A stretch of DNA of 64,000 bases from Notospermus geniculatus (Eukaryota > Nemertea > Pilidiophora > Heteronemertea > Lineidae). Positions 23,329-36,328 of this stretch are shown here, one piece after another. Below the pieces are notes generated by a model. That model was not told where the DNA came from and ran no database searches. It was given only the letters and a program-made list of their open reading frames with translations. The DNA lies in assembly GCA_002633025.1 (NCBI GenBank), contig NMRB01000135.1:446599-510598 (forward strand), in the 5' to 3' direction. The position numbers and the translations under genes are program-made. The stretch's first letter is position 1, and every line of letters starts with the position of its first letter.

Positions 23329-23765
23329 AGATGCCGCTATAACCGTGGGGAAAACGTACTTCACAAAGAGAGAACAACCACTCTCGTTTACGTTCTCATT
23401 GAGAATCTCAGCCTCCCTATTAAAACACTCCATCCTTCCGCGCCAGGTTTTTCAGCGGTTATGTTATCGGAGAATCGATTCGAGACTGCGGGCATTAGAT
23501 ACGACGACATGAGGACAAGGATCACAGACAGATATCATCCGATATAAGGCGAAGGCTCCACGAGGTGGGGACGTGACGGCAAAATTAACCCTTTGTCTAC
23601 GAGATACGTCTAATTAAGAAGTCAAGCGTGGGAGAAGGAAGGCGAACGCCCACAGAGGCAATCGTAAGAGTTTCAGTCAGGTCACGAACGGAGATGGATT
23701 TGACCTAAGCTACATCCTGAGATAATCAGGGGCTTCTCGCTCCGTCCGTCACCACATAAAGAGTG

Positions 23766-23912
23766 TTTCCTTATGTCAGTGTTTCGGGAAAGGCTGGCAG
23801 ATGGATCAGGACGTTTATCTGTGTGTCCCCTATCATATCAACTCGCAGCTTATTCCGTCGGACAACAGCAGGGGAACACTCACAAATGAGGAACATTAAG
23901 GAACGTTACACC
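23766..23912. mobile_element. GGTGTAATATCTGCC-family element, left end missing
   Basis: Shares atgtcagtgtttcgggaaag, tctgtgtgtcccctatc, cagcttattccg, ggggaacactcacaaatgag and gttacacc, in order, with 49308-49484 and 57693-58091. Confidence 0.65.
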
Positions 23913-23999
23913 GGCGCGCAGTGTGTAACGTAACGGTTGCACCATTTAAAATGTACAGTGTATTTACTTTTTCGTTTTTTCGTCGGCGTGGTAACACAG

Positions 24000-26177
24000 G
24001 AAATATCAAAAAGTAGAACTTCTCTGGTAAATGTCACGACGTGTCTCTTGCCACGAAAGATTATCACCAATGGTGAAATTAGCGTTCATTTCAAAGAGTG
24101 CTCGTTACCATGGCAAAAATAAACACCAATGACGTCACACGTACGTCACCAATGAGCACAGTCAAATTAATATCTGGGGCGTGCGGTAGATCAAGCAAGA
24201 GAGAAAGAAAGATTAAAGCAGTAAGCGTTTAGGCGATGAGTGGGGATGAGTTTACGGAAAGATCAAAACAGGTACTGACTGCTGAGAGTGACGTAAGTTC
24301 AAATCAATGTCATGGGCATCTGCATGTTTTTTCAAAGGAAACTGCCAGACGCCTGTAGTGTGAGATGACAACTTTCGGTGTAAAATCGCCCAGACGGATT
24401 ATATCATGGTTCGAGAGACTAAAATTGGCTCGTCAATGAAAACGTGGACATGCGCGGAATCAAACTGGGTCATCGCGCTTGCGCAGTCACCGTTTGGACT
24501 ACCAACACATACATGTATTTCGTATATAGGCCTAGGCCTACTTCTGTTTGTGTCTTGTCTTTGACGAACACGCTCCAACACGCTGTCAACCGATCACTTT
24601 TCAAAAAGCTAATAAATTCCTCGCGTCGAATAACTGGCTTCCGTCCCCCATCAGTGAACCCGATCTTCAGGCAAAGAATCAATGCTACTTTTAAGAAATC
24701 TGATAGTGGACGTAATCGTCTTTCCGTACATATTGATTTTGGGCGAAAAAAAGAAATATAAAGAGTATCTATACATGTATATGAAGTGGCAAGGGGAGAT
24801 GGGTAACGAACGTGATGCACTGTCGCAGTGAAATCAGAGCCGAGGGATTTTTGGCCTCCATTGCATGATAACGATGGCGTCTTCATGAAAGACTGGGCCT
24901 GACATTTCAGCAAACCGTGATCGACGGAGTGCAAACTAGCAAGTTTTAGATCACTGATGGTAAACATGAACGTTAACTAATGGTGACATCCTACCCGATT
25001 AAGCCAAGACCCAGCACGATACATTTCAATGATTGACAAATGTCGTCTTCTCATAAATGCAGTGTATTCTCGTATTCGCGTATTCTATGACCGTGATTTA
25101 ATACTTGTACATGCAAATGTATACATTACATGTATATTCTATGGCCGATCCTACGGCAGATATGGCCGTGAAAAATCTTCGACCAAACCCAGCGATCTTC
25201 GCCCGAGGTGTCACGATCTTCGGAAATAAAGTGTGGCTGAGTGCACCGTCGAAACTGAGTCATTTCTGTATAAAATCTCCCCTACACCATCGCCGACTGA
25301 TCGAGAGATGTTCCCAGCAAAGAACGCCAGTCATCCACACAGCCAGTCATCAAATGACATAAATCACCTCGGCTCGACAACAATATCTGCTTCTGACAAA
25401 CATGCGAGGCGGTCATTCCAAACCCGAGCGTGACCATGATCAATGAGCTGAAAGCAGCCGTCTCTTTCAGCTCCAAGACCACCGACATCCGCCACCATCC
25501 GTCTGTACTGACCATTCTCTGGTTTTGAAGGAGATAAGTTCCTGATACAAACTGCCGTGTGGCCGAGTACAATTGCCAACCAAGCGCCAGTCAAGATAAT
25601 TATTCAACTCGCCGTGACAATGTTCGTTGCACTCTTGCAGAAATGACGAAGGCGATACGACGAGCGATATTTGAACAGTGTCCCAGAATGTCAATAGTAT
25701 TAAAATAATATGGCCTAGACGGCAGGGAGAGAGGAGAGCTAGGGTGAGGGAAGGCCAGGTGAGATACTGGAATGGAACCCGACAGAGTCGGCGGAGGTTG
25801 CTCAGTTCACGCGTGAGGGAGATTGTCTCGGCCGTCAATGTGATCTGACGCGACGAGTAGCCTCCTCATCTTCACCCGACCACTCGGAATGACGTGATAT
25901 CGATCAGGGCCGGCGATACCCGCACGTCGAGAGCTCCCTGCCACTCCCACTTGTCGCCAAGGGTCGACAATTAGAGGCCCCATTGTCATTGATTTCCCCT
26001 GAAAACCAAACATTTGGCGCCGTCCCCGAGGTGGTGCGTGAACTTCGCAAGAACCCAACGGATTTTTTATAGCCTGTAAATTGGCTAATGTGTAATGCCC
26101 TCAGGTAATATCCAGTATTTTTCATGAGAGCAATTAGGTTAGAGACGGTAAATTCTGCGGGGAGGGCGTTTTTCCCT
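24000..26177. other. Unannotated intronic stretch
   Basis: Open frames of 60-165 codons overlap on both strands with no splice logic. Several ACATGTA words lie between 24510 and 25135. No repeat family member was recognised. Confidence 0.4.
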
Positions 26178-28039
26178 AAACGATAAAACGGTTAGAAAAA
26201 GCAGGAACATTTCCGGTGAAAATTGCTCCTTGTGGAGGACTGACGTTGTGCTGGTGACGTCATCATTTGACTTTCTACCCTATCCCGAACGTGAACTGAA
26301 TTACATCACTGTCAGACGACGGAAATTATACTAGGAATGTTGCACTTCCGTCTTTAATTAACTGGAAGTTAGCAAAATGAGCTACCTGTCAGCGCTACAC
26401 AACTTCTGCATTTGCGTAATCTGCCATCCAATCTGACCAATAGAAATTGACGTCACGGACCCTCTGCATTGGTCTTGATATCAGCAATTTTCGGAAACAG
26501 CCGCATGCGCAAAGCCTGGTATGCAGGTGAAAACGGACATGGAACGCCGATTTCTGGGCCTACCGGCCGAAATGCGCATGCGCGGCAGCCTGCGAAACCA
26601 AAATGGCAACAGTCGCTACGCCATGTACATCGCTACAACGATACTGAAGAAGTCGGCGATAGTATTCACGACACGTTTCTCGAGACGACATAACCAGAAG
26701 CCCTGGGCGGTCGTACGAGAACGACAGAATTCCCTCTCAATCGATCGGCCGCAGACTCGGCAATCCATATGGATTTCTCTACGTGCAGTAGATTGACGCA
26801 TTTCAGAGTTACGTTTGGGGATGTGCTTGTTTACTCAAAACTATCTCACGCTGGCGTCACGCAATCGTGCCATCTCTTCGAGTTAATCCCAAAGAACGTA
26901 GATTGATGCTAACGTTCCGTGCCTCTGGTTTCGGAGGCGCACCAAATAACATTTACTCAACGTAACTGTATTAGGGAGAAATGAAAAAAGCTCTCTCCCT
27001 GGGATAACACGCATTGAGCGGAGAATTCCTCCCTTCGCTGGTGAGGAGGACTGACCTTGGGTTCACATCCACTAATCACGATGGAGACGACATCCATTCG
27101 GCCAAATATTCGTCCAAATCCTGGATAATGGCCCAAAACAAGTAGACCTCGTTCAAAAAGTGCAACCCACGACGGAATGACATACATGGATTCCCATTGA
27201 TTCCGTCCGCTCATTCAAGATGGCGGCTATAGCAGCCATCTTGACTTCGGTTTCCGTCAATTATCTTGAGAACGCCCTGAGCGATTGCCCTGAAATTTTT
27301 GGTGAGGGTTGCTCTCTATGTGAGGGTACACACAAAGTGTTACATCCAGTGCTAGTGTTACATTTGCACCGTAATTTCTATCACAGGAAATTAGGTCAGT
27401 CGCCTTCTGTTGTCGTAAAGAATTGTGTCGGATATGCAGTTATTATGATGCGACCGATATGCTTGGCAAATAGCACGGATTTTTGGTAAAATTAGGACAG
27501 AGTGTTGCTTGCATTAAAGAAATAAACGTGCCTAAGAATTAAATGGTAATTCAGATTCGGCTTTCGACTCAAATATCTATACGACACTTCAAAACGTACT
27601 TCACGTTTCCGGGCAAGTAGTATGCAAGTACGAGTACATATGACGAGTATCATTTCAAAATGTACGCACGTATTAACTTTTAAATGCCGAGTAGCTGCCA
27701 GATTTTCCGGAACACAAAACCAAACGGACCAGTTCTAAAATTCTTGAGCCTGCTCGTTGAAAATTTTACATGCGTCCCGGCGAATTCGAGTCGAAAATAG
27801 CACCTCCAGGTCTCAACCTACTTGACAATAGTTTACACTGCATTATTGTGTGCAAAGCACTATGTAACACCGTATACAACGAATGGAAGACCTTTCATAC
27901 ACTGAGGACTATTCAGAATGTGCAGAGAGACGATATGGCGACACTTGACCCGAATTCTCCGGCCAAAACCCTTCGCTGAGTGAGTGCGTGACGAACCAAT
28001 GACATTTGGGTCATCGACGTAGTTGCCGGAACATGCAAC
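26178..28039. repeat. Tandem near-identical copy 1, left of 782-N gap
   Basis: From aaacgataaaacggttagaa to ggaacatgcaac this block matches 28823-30459. Copy 1 carries about 420 bp (27291-27711) absent from copy 2 and lacks the 200-bp MITE present in copy 2. An 85-codon open frame near 26538-26796 is conserved between copies but no more than the surrounding DNA. Confidence 0.92.
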
Positions 28040-28821
28040 NNNNNNNNNNNNNNNNNNNNNNNNNNNNNNNNNNNNNNNNNNNNNNNNNNNNNNNNNNNNN
28101 NNNNNNNNNNNNNNNNNNNNNNNNNNNNNNNNNNNNNNNNNNNNNNNNNNNNNNNNNNNNNNNNNNNNNNNNNNNNNNNNNNNNNNNNNNNNNNNNNNNN
28201 NNNNNNNNNNNNNNNNNNNNNNNNNNNNNNNNNNNNNNNNNNNNNNNNNNNNNNNNNNNNNNNNNNNNNNNNNNNNNNNNNNNNNNNNNNNNNNNNNNNN
28301 NNNNNNNNNNNNNNNNNNNNNNNNNNNNNNNNNNNNNNNNNNNNNNNNNNNNNNNNNNNNNNNNNNNNNNNNNNNNNNNNNNNNNNNNNNNNNNNNNNNN
28401 NNNNNNNNNNNNNNNNNNNNNNNNNNNNNNNNNNNNNNNNNNNNNNNNNNNNNNNNNNNNNNNNNNNNNNNNNNNNNNNNNNNNNNNNNNNNNNNNNNNN
28501 NNNNNNNNNNNNNNNNNNNNNNNNNNNNNNNNNNNNNNNNNNNNNNNNNNNNNNNNNNNNNNNNNNNNNNNNNNNNNNNNNNNNNNNNNNNNNNNNNNNN
28601 NNNNNNNNNNNNNNNNNNNNNNNNNNNNNNNNNNNNNNNNNNNNNNNNNNNNNNNNNNNNNNNNNNNNNNNNNNNNNNNNNNNNNNNNNNNNNNNNNNNN
28701 NNNNNNNNNNNNNNNNNNNNNNNNNNNNNNNNNNNNNNNNNNNNNNNNNNNNNNNNNNNNNNNNNNNNNNNNNNNNNNNNNNNNNNNNNNNNNNNNNNNN
28801 NNNNNNNNNNNNNNNNNNNNN
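28040..28821. other. Assembly gap (782 N)
   Basis: Run of N between the two copies. Apparent open frames across it are meaningless. Confidence 0.99.
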
Positions 28822-28822
28822 C

Positions 28823-30459
28823 AAAACGATAAAACGGTTAGAAAAAGCAGGAACATTTCCGGTGAAAATTGCTCCTTGTGGAGGACTGACGTTGTGCTGG
28901 TGACGTCATCATTTGACGTTCTACCCTATCCCGAACGTATAGAGGCCTTGCAATGACGTCATCCTGGCGGCCATGCTGAGGGGCAAGTGGGCAGAGGCGT
29001 GAGCTGACCGTGACGTGGCCTGCGTGAAGTGCGCGACGCCAGTGTTTGACGTAACGTCATTGGGACATTTCGCTGCGCCTCTGCAGTATGTGCCCCCCAG
29101 CATGGCGGCTTGTGACGTCATTTGCAAGGCCTCTATAGAAAGACACCACAGGAACTGAATTACATCACTGTCAGACGACGGAAGTCATGCGAACTAGGAA
29201 TGTTGCACTTCCGTCTTTAATTAACTGGAAGTTAGCAAAATGAGCTACCTGTCAGCGCTACACAACTTCTGCATTTGCGTAATCTGCCATCCAATCTGAC
29301 CAATAGAAATTAACGTCACGGACCCTCTGCATTGGTCTTGATATCAGCAATTTTCGGAAACAGCCGCATGCGCAAAGCCTGGTATGCAGGTTATAAACGG
29401 ATATGGAACGCCGATTTCCAGGCCTACCGGCCGAAATGCGCATGCGCGGCAGCCTGCGAAACCAAAATGGCAACAGTCGCTACGCCATGTACATCGCTAC
29501 AACGATACTGAAGAAGTCGGCGATAGTATTCACGACACGTTTCTCGAGACGACATAACCAGAAGCCCTGGGCGGTCGTACGAGAACGACAGAATTCCCTC
29601 TCAATCGATCGGCCGCAGACTCGGCAATCCATATGGATTTCTCTACGTGCAGTAGATTGACGCATTTCAGAGTTACGTTTGGGGATGTGCTTGTTTACTC
29701 AAAACTATCTGGCGTCACGCAATCGTGCCATCTCTTCGAGTTAATCCCAAAGAACGTAGATTGATGCTAACGTTCCGTGCCTCTGGTTTCGGAGGCGCAC
29801 CAAATAACATTTACTAAACGTAACTGTATTAGGGAGAAATGAGGCTCTCTCCCTGGGATAACACGCATTGAGCGGAGAATTCCTCCCTTCGCTGGTGAGG
29901 AGGACTGACCTTGGATTCACATCCACTAATCACGATGGAGACGACATCCATTCGGCCAAATATTCGTCCAAATCCTGGATAATGGCCCAAAACAAGTACA
30001 AAAAGTGCAACCCACGACGGAATGACATACATGGATTCCGATTGATTCCGTCCGCTCATTCAAGATGGCGGCTATAGCAGCCATCTTGACTTCGGTTTCC
30101 GTCAATTATCTTGAGAACGCCCTGAGCGATTGCACAAAACCAAACGGACCAGTTCTAAAATTCTTGAGCCTGCTCGTTGAAAATTTTACATGCGTCCCGG
30201 CGAATTCGAGTCGAAAATAGCACCTCCAGGTCTCAACCTACTTGACAATAGTTTACACTGCATTATTGTGTGCAAAGCACTATGTAACACTGTATGCAAA
30301 GAATGGAAGACCTTTCATACACTGAGGACTATTCAGAATGTGCAGAGAGACGATATGGCGACACTTGACCCGAATTCTCCGGCCAAAACCCTTCGCTGAG
30401 TGAGTGCGTGACGAACCAATAACATTTGGGTCATCGACGTAGTTGCCGGAACATGCAAC
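28823..30459. repeat. Tandem near-identical copy 2, right of 782-N gap
   Basis: Counterpart of 26178-28039. After 30459 the sequence continues into DNA that copy 1 loses at the gap. Confidence 0.92.
28938..29137. mobile_element. MITE with TATAGAGGCCTTG ends, present in one copy only
   Basis: Left arm tatagaggccttgcaatgac and right arm tgcaaggcctctata are inverted over about 45 bp, including gacgtca and gccatgctg words. Absent from the matching site near 26297 in the other copy, where an almost uninterrupted sequence is found. Edges suggest a TA target. Confidence 0.85.
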
Positions 30460-30659
30460 GTGATCGTAATCTTTACGAGAACAATTTTATTGAAGAAATT
30501 AGAAAATGTCAGAAAAGTAATAAATTGGAACATTTGTATCAAAATGACACAGATTGTACTGACAAATGCTGTCTTAAATTGAAACAGCATGGTGGAACAA
30601 AAGAGGCTGGTACTTTTTCCTAGGGACGTTCTTTACTGTTACACCAGCTGTATGACAGT

Positions 30660-32796
30660 TGGGGTGTTGTACATTGCACGGAACCAGACCAGCTGCAGAT
30701 TTAACTGGCGTGTCGACAGATGAAAACGACGAACACAGCCAACGCCAACCGTCTCGGTCAATTTCACCCAGGATAAGCCAGACAGAGGCATATTTATCTT
30801 AATTTGTAATACCTATCAACAAAATCAACTCGTCCAAACGGCGAATCGCTGACTGCCGATGGTCTATTTACATAAAAATGCTAAAAAGAAAATCTATCGG
30901 TTGCAGGATTCCGCGATGCAAAAAACGTCTATAACATCCTCTTCAATCAATAGACATGCCCGTCAGATTTCGTCCGCAGTTTATTAACTCAGCCGCAGAT
31001 ATCAGTGATAAGGATATCGGTGAAATATACAACCATTTCATTGAGCACAGCGGTGGGAGAAGTGGACGCCGACGTGGTAGACGCTCCACTGCGTAACAAA
31101 CCACGCCATTGCCGGTGGGTGGGTTCGCACAGCTGAATACCTCTTCAGTCACCATTGTTCTCCCGTTTAACCACACGTCTATTGGTAAACAAGAGAAATG
31201 TGTACACAGGGCTCAGAGCAGACGAACGAACTGTTTTAGTCCGTTAATTTTGCGACATGTCATGGCAGATCGGCGATTGAGGGGAGGTTTGCAACATAGA
31301 AGCTGGGAAGCCATTAAATATGGACACACCGGTTAACAATGGCTTCACGGTTTCCCAAAATTTGCACGAGACACACGTTTTTTTGGTGACGTCCCCCCAA
31401 AGTGACGTCACCAAAAGACTGGAAGCTGTTCGAATATTAAGGTCAACAAATATTTACTGTGAATCATAATGCAGAATACCGTGCGGTTTGAAATTGTCTT
31501 TCTCGCACCGACTGCAATCATCTACAATAAAATCACGAGAGGCAATGTAGCCTACTTGGGACGAAACGAACCCGAGCGGCTGCCGAGCAGACAAAGACAA
31601 ATCATTACGATCTCAATAATACAGAGAGCCGGCAGTCCCAATTGATTAATTAGCTTAATTTCTGTTTTATGACGGCCGGGAGATGATACATAATGGCTTA
31701 CGTCGCCGACGGCCCGGTCGGCGAGCGGAGCCGGCGCGTGGTAACCTCTGCCGCGTTTTAGATAAACCCTCTGTTTCAACCGGAAATGCGGGTCGTAAGG
31801 GCGCTTCGGTTTGCGTTCTTGTAAACATGTTAATTGTTTTCCAAGACAAGGATGGATATTAAACCTGTGAAAAGCTGTGCCAGGTGACGTTTAAATGAGC
31901 ATGGGCGTTGTTATTCACGACCATGTGAATTTCAGTGCAACTTACAGCAATTACATGTATGATCGAGTTATCCGGGAGATGGGTGTGACTCACAGACGCA
32001 TATGCCGAGAGGAGACGTACTGCAGGGGCAGAGAGTACACGTACGTACATACCGAGAGTAGACGTACAGTACGCATATATGCCGGGAGTACACATACGGA
32101 GGTGCAGAGAGTATTGTATGCACTAAGCATATCTAGGACCCGCATTCCTTGTACTCTCATTCCTTTCACACCGGGAATATGCCGCGACATAAAAACCTGA
32201 TATGATTGCCGATGATCAACGTAAGTTCAGATTGATATCGAGTTCACCGCCTCCCCTGGAAATCAGCCAGCAGTTTATCGGCGGGAATGAAGCCATTCTA
32301 TCTGTCATGCGGCACCCCGCTGGTAGTCGATCTTTCGACTGGGTCAGGAAAGGCGAAGATCGAAGTTATCGACGTATAGCACACACAATAATTAGTACTA
32401 GTCAATGTATTGGCGTATCATCGGCTGTCATTCAGGCACCATCATGCCCCCAGGCTGTGTCGACACGGTAGGCCTAGCCACCGACAATCTACCTCCTACA
32501 TGTAACCCTGGACAGGTGGGAACGCAACTCATTAAGTAGTTTTTAGGTCATGACTGTAAATCTCTTGTTTTTTTCTAATATATCATGATTATACAAACGT
32601 TCAATATTGCTACATGAATAAAACGGTCCGCCAGCAACATCGGATGAAAATTTCATTTGAAGAGCTCCGAGGCAGCCAAGTTACATACGTAGATTAGGCC
32701 TACATACAGACAACCCGTAAATAAAAGATGACACATGGCGTTATGATTTTTTCAGCTGTCGCGAACTGGAGCTGAATAATCCGTATAAAGGTAGAT
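30660..32796. other. Unannotated intronic stretch
   Basis: A short inverted pair tttggtgacgtc / gacgtcaccaaaa near 31380-31415 and tgcc-gagag-gta-cgtac words near 32000-32110 are the only structures seen. Confidence 0.4.
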
Positions 32797-33022
32797 TCAT
32801 ACTTTGCATTTTGCGCTTGTCCGTTTCCTATGTGAGTGTGTGGTAGAAAAGGTAAATTTTATTAGTGTTGGTACCACACATAAACATAGAGAACGCACAA
32901 GCGCAAAGCGCAAAACCGAGAAACTATACTAGCTTGTGGCACCGACAATAAAATTCACTTTCCTACCACGCACTCACATTGGAAACGGACAAGCGCAAAG
33001 CGCAAAACGCAAAGTATGAATT
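32797..33022. mobile_element. Long foldback with GCGCAAAGCGCAAAA arms
   Basis: ttcatactttgcattttgcg at the left is complementary to cgcaaaacgcaaagtatgaa at the right; arms continue through gtccgtttcc and actcacattggaaacggac, and ggtagaaaaggtaaatttta pairs with aaaattcactttcctacc. A third partial copy of the arm end (gcgcaaagcgcaaaacc) sits near 32900. Confidence 0.8.
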
Positions 33023-33093
33023 GGCCTGGGCCTCAACGGACTCGGACCACAGTTGTGTTTCTCTGTTCTCCTAATAGGATCTGTGCATAATAC

Positions 33094-33261
33094 TGCAAAC
33101 AAAACAGGGTCCAAGGCATTTTTGCCACCAGTTTTTTCGGTACGTGCGCAGCGGCACGTGTGGCGTCGCAACACGGAAACGACGTGACATCCTCAAACAC
33201 GCCCGTCGCCGAGCACTTGGTTCGGCCGCCGGGAAACGGAACAGCTTCTTCTTTCATTTCC
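33094..33261 (-). CDS. Candidate exon, cysteine-containing, possible partner of the ORF at 33344
   Basis: After a minus-strand AG (ttactgattag) the frame reads EMKEEAVPFPGGRTKCSATG, then VFEDVTSFPCCDATRAAAHV, with G/C-biased third positions and no stop for about 55 codons. Phase fits the putative phase-1 donor of the signal-peptide ORF. The left edge is uncertain because a long foldback repeat begins at 33022. No family is recognised. Confidence 0.25.
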
Positions 33262-33343
33262 ACTAATCAGTAACTTTACGTGTAATTAATGCACATTTTT
33301 TAGGTCTGCTTAGAGTGGAGTGGTCTTGGAAGCATCCTTCGTG

Positions 33344-33457
33344 CTACTCGATTGAACCTGAGAAGCCTGCGTGAAATGGTGCGGAAATTCGTGCATGGCC
33401 TGCGGCACTAATGGCCAACGAAAGCTGAAGAACGGCTATAATCGGGAACCAATTCAT
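33344..33457 (-). CDS. Short ORF with signal peptide inside the giant intron
   Basis: ATG at 33457 starts a 37-codon ORF: MNWFPIIAVLQLSLAISAAG then HARISAPFHAGFSG and a stop. The first 19-20 residues form a typical signal peptide. The frame also contains a CAG/GT step near its end, leaving phase 1, and a downstream minus-strand block (33094-33261) opens in the complementary phase, so a two-exon secreted protein nested in the intron of the large gene is possible. The donor context (gttcaa) is poor. A stand-alone 37-aa ORF could equally be chance. Confidence 0.25.
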   Translation of the reverse strand: MNWFPIIAVLQLSLAISAAGHARISAPFHAGFSGSIE

Positions 33458-34119
33458 CTTAAATTGGCCCAAATAACATATGAATGAGTGTACCAGATTG
33501 CACACGTAGAATGCATCCAGTGGCCTGGAATTGCGCTTCGGCGATACGAAGCTGTGCCAATAAAACATGAGGACGGTCTGTGTGTAAACTAGGATACCGC
33601 ACAAACAGCCGCGGCCATGCACCAGCAGAATGAATACAGGTTATCCTGGTCTGCTTAGGGTGGAATGACACCGCAGTTCTTACGCTTGTATTCCGGCCAT
33701 TTCCTACTCTACACTCCGTTCCGAATTTTGTGGCCATGCGAGTCGGCAAGGTCGGGTCTCGGAGAGAGGCTGAGAAAATGATGGTCTGCTCTTTAGTACG
33801 CAATGTACTGTAAGCCACGAGTTTCGTATCAGGAGAAACGTGCTCCCGTAACTAGTACATGTACATAAAAAATGACATCACTCTAATCTATCGTGTTCTA
33901 TGGCTGTATATTTCATCTACACGTCGTAGATCATCCGTTGAAATCAATAAACGACAATGAAATTACAAAGCCAAGCCACCTGCATATCTAACTCATCACA
34001 AGTTCCGCTGTTATGGCCGCCTCCGTATAATCAGCGCTTCACATGCTGGGCTGGTTTGAAGGCCGAATGCAACAGCAGTGTATGATAATATCACATAATT
34101 TTTTGTTTGCAGTGTTGAA

Positions 34120-34204
34120 TTCCAGATTATCCTTACGACTGCAGCGCCGCCCAACGTCTTTCTTAGCGACGACTCGTCTTCATTTGCGGTTTTAACCGCC
34201 CATA
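34120..34204. mobile_element. ATGGGCGGTTA-family element, right-end fragment
   Basis: Contains cttacgactgcagcgccgcc, then caacgtctttcttagcgacg, and the end gcggttttaaccgcccat. The left part is missing. Confidence 0.65.
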
Positions 34205-35417
34205 GAAACCGAGACGCAGTACAAGCCGCGCCGGCTGTAAAAGCGTTAGCGGCGCGTAAACACCATGCTCGCCGGCCCATTTTACTATCGGACACGATAA
34301 ATGTATTGGTTCGCCGATAACCTTGCAGCCATTCGGGTTTGTTATCAAAGGTTTAGACGGCGGGCGAGAAAGCGCTAAAAGCTGCGACGGCTTCAACCTA
34401 GGCCACGCTTATTTTATTTGGTAGATTACGGAATTTTTACCGTGAAACAATTGTGCATGTGCGGGAGGCGAAAAAAGGATAAAAATGATCTGACAAAAAA
34501 ACTGTTTTCCCTCCCTGGTCGCCATATTGGAATCCTAGTTCAAAACACGACAACGTTTTCACGACCACTACCACTGCGTGCATGCTGAACTTTCTTGTTG
34601 AACTATGATCGGTTGGCACATAAAACGGCCAATACGTCATGGCAAGTCCCGTTGCCAACAAATGAAATAGCGTAGCCTGAGCTTTTGATAAAGACAAGTT
34701 ATTCAGGCGTTCGGCTTGAAAGAATTTCTAACAGTTCAATCGAATTTTTCTTACAAGTGCATTTTTGTTATGATGTTGGAAAACAAACATTGTGGTTTTT
34801 CGCTGGCGTTAATTTTATCCGACGGATCTAGGCCTAACTGCATTGCAAGGTAACACAGGTGTAAGGTGCCACCACTGTCGACCATCTCGTTTTAGGACGA
34901 AGGTGACGGCGCACACAAAGCGCGGTACGTGTGCACGGTCACATGATGTACTGCAAGATTCAGAAACGGAACGGGCAAGTTACCGTTGAAGAATGAGCGT
35001 GGCCTGAGTGGCATTCAACTCACGGAAGGTCCCTGAAGCACTGATAATAACGCCAACATCTCCATATGAATGCACGAGGCACTAGAAGCACCGCTCTCCC
35101 CAGAGAAAGCAGTCCTTGCGTCGAATGAAACTAATTGTATGACGGCCGCGCAGAAGCGCCGCATCAATTCAACTTGTTTACACCGATTTAACACTTTCTG
35201 CGTCTGAAGTGCACGACTATTTGAGTGTTTCAGATGCTGTTACTGGTCAGCTTCGCGGGTGGATGCGGGATGAGATTCTGAGAGGTACACCTGATGAGAG
35301 GGAACATTGGAAATCGATCCGTGTAGGAAATTTCCGGACGAAGATCTCCGACGCAATTTCACATCGATTTCTAATTATGTCAGATCCCACCGGTATTGTC
35401 ATTCCGAAATGCCACGT

Positions 35418-35640
35418 AGCGTGTTGCTCCTGATGGCGGCCCAGGCAATCAGGACTAAAGACATCACCTGCGTAGGGACAGGGGCAGTTCTGCGTCTACA
35501 CCGGCGGGAGCAGTGGAGTAGACCACAGACCCCACTTATTTTGTCGTTGCGAGGCAAGGAGCGAGCGTGTTGCTCCTGATGGTGTTAGCCCAGGCAAGGA
35601 CAGGAACGCCGGCGGAAACAGCAGAGTGGACCCTCCCTCT
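35418..35640 (+). repeat. Imperfect tandem duplication
   Basis: gcgtgttgctcctgatggcg near 35418 recurs as gcgtgttgctcctgatggtg near 35564; the following cccaggcaa and a ccggcggga/ccggcggaa word recur too. Overlapping short plus-strand open frames (35209-35579) are not convincing genes. Confidence 0.5.
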
Positions 35641-35953
35641 TCAGGACACCGATGGACACTGACTAAAACCATCCTTATTCGAGAGGTTTACTGATTGCGG
35701 AGGTCAGATGGATTGCCAAGTAGACTGAGTTTCGGTGTCCTTAAGAAAACTGTCCTCCTGGCAGAGGTTTCCACAAAGGGAGGTTACTGCACTACACCTT
35801 CTACAAGGGTCTTTCCCAAATCGATGAACATCTGCCGCCCATCCTGAGAAAATCGGGCCACGGCCCCTACCGCTCCCTCCAACGAGGGAGGTCGGCAGAG
35901 GAAAATATGTTTCGGAGCTCTTCTGCGGAGAGGATGCCTCCGCCGAAGCTACG

Positions 35954-36006
35954 GGAGTTGTTCGTAGATTTGGCGGATGACCTCCGCCGATCTACAAACA
36001 ACTCTC
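35954..36006. repeat. Strong hairpin
   Basis: ggagttgttcgtagatttgg and its complement (gatctacaaacaactctcc) form arms of about 22 bp around tgacct. Confidence 0.75.
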
Positions 36007-36328
36007 CTCACCATCGACATACACTTAGTCCCCTGTCACCGGTTTCTTTCTCACGCGAGACGGCGGCGTCGAATTAATAGATGAAAATTTCCGAGCAAAT
36101 TCGCCGGCGTCTAATTCGTGTTATTGATCGTTCTCGCATGTCTATTATGTACTACGGTTACTCGAGTTTAGGATTTCACGGATGCTAGTACCTGGAGAGT
36201 ACGTAGGTAATAACTGGCTGGGACTCGTACACAGGTTTATTATCGCATACGAGTGACGCAAGGTCGAAAACTGAGAAAATGTCCCCCGGGGTGGACAGAG
36301 TTGTACATGTAGCTACATGTAGCTTTGG

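Noticed and set aside
24470-24967. 165-codon minus-strand frame
   Set aside because: Overlapped by a plus-strand frame and lacking coding-like composition.
27913-28956. Frames of about 270-316 codons across 28040-28821
   Set aside because: Almost entirely N; no evidence of coding.
26521-29660. 85-codon frame identical in both tandem copies
   Set aside because: The whole block is near-identical, so conservation of the frame says nothing about coding.
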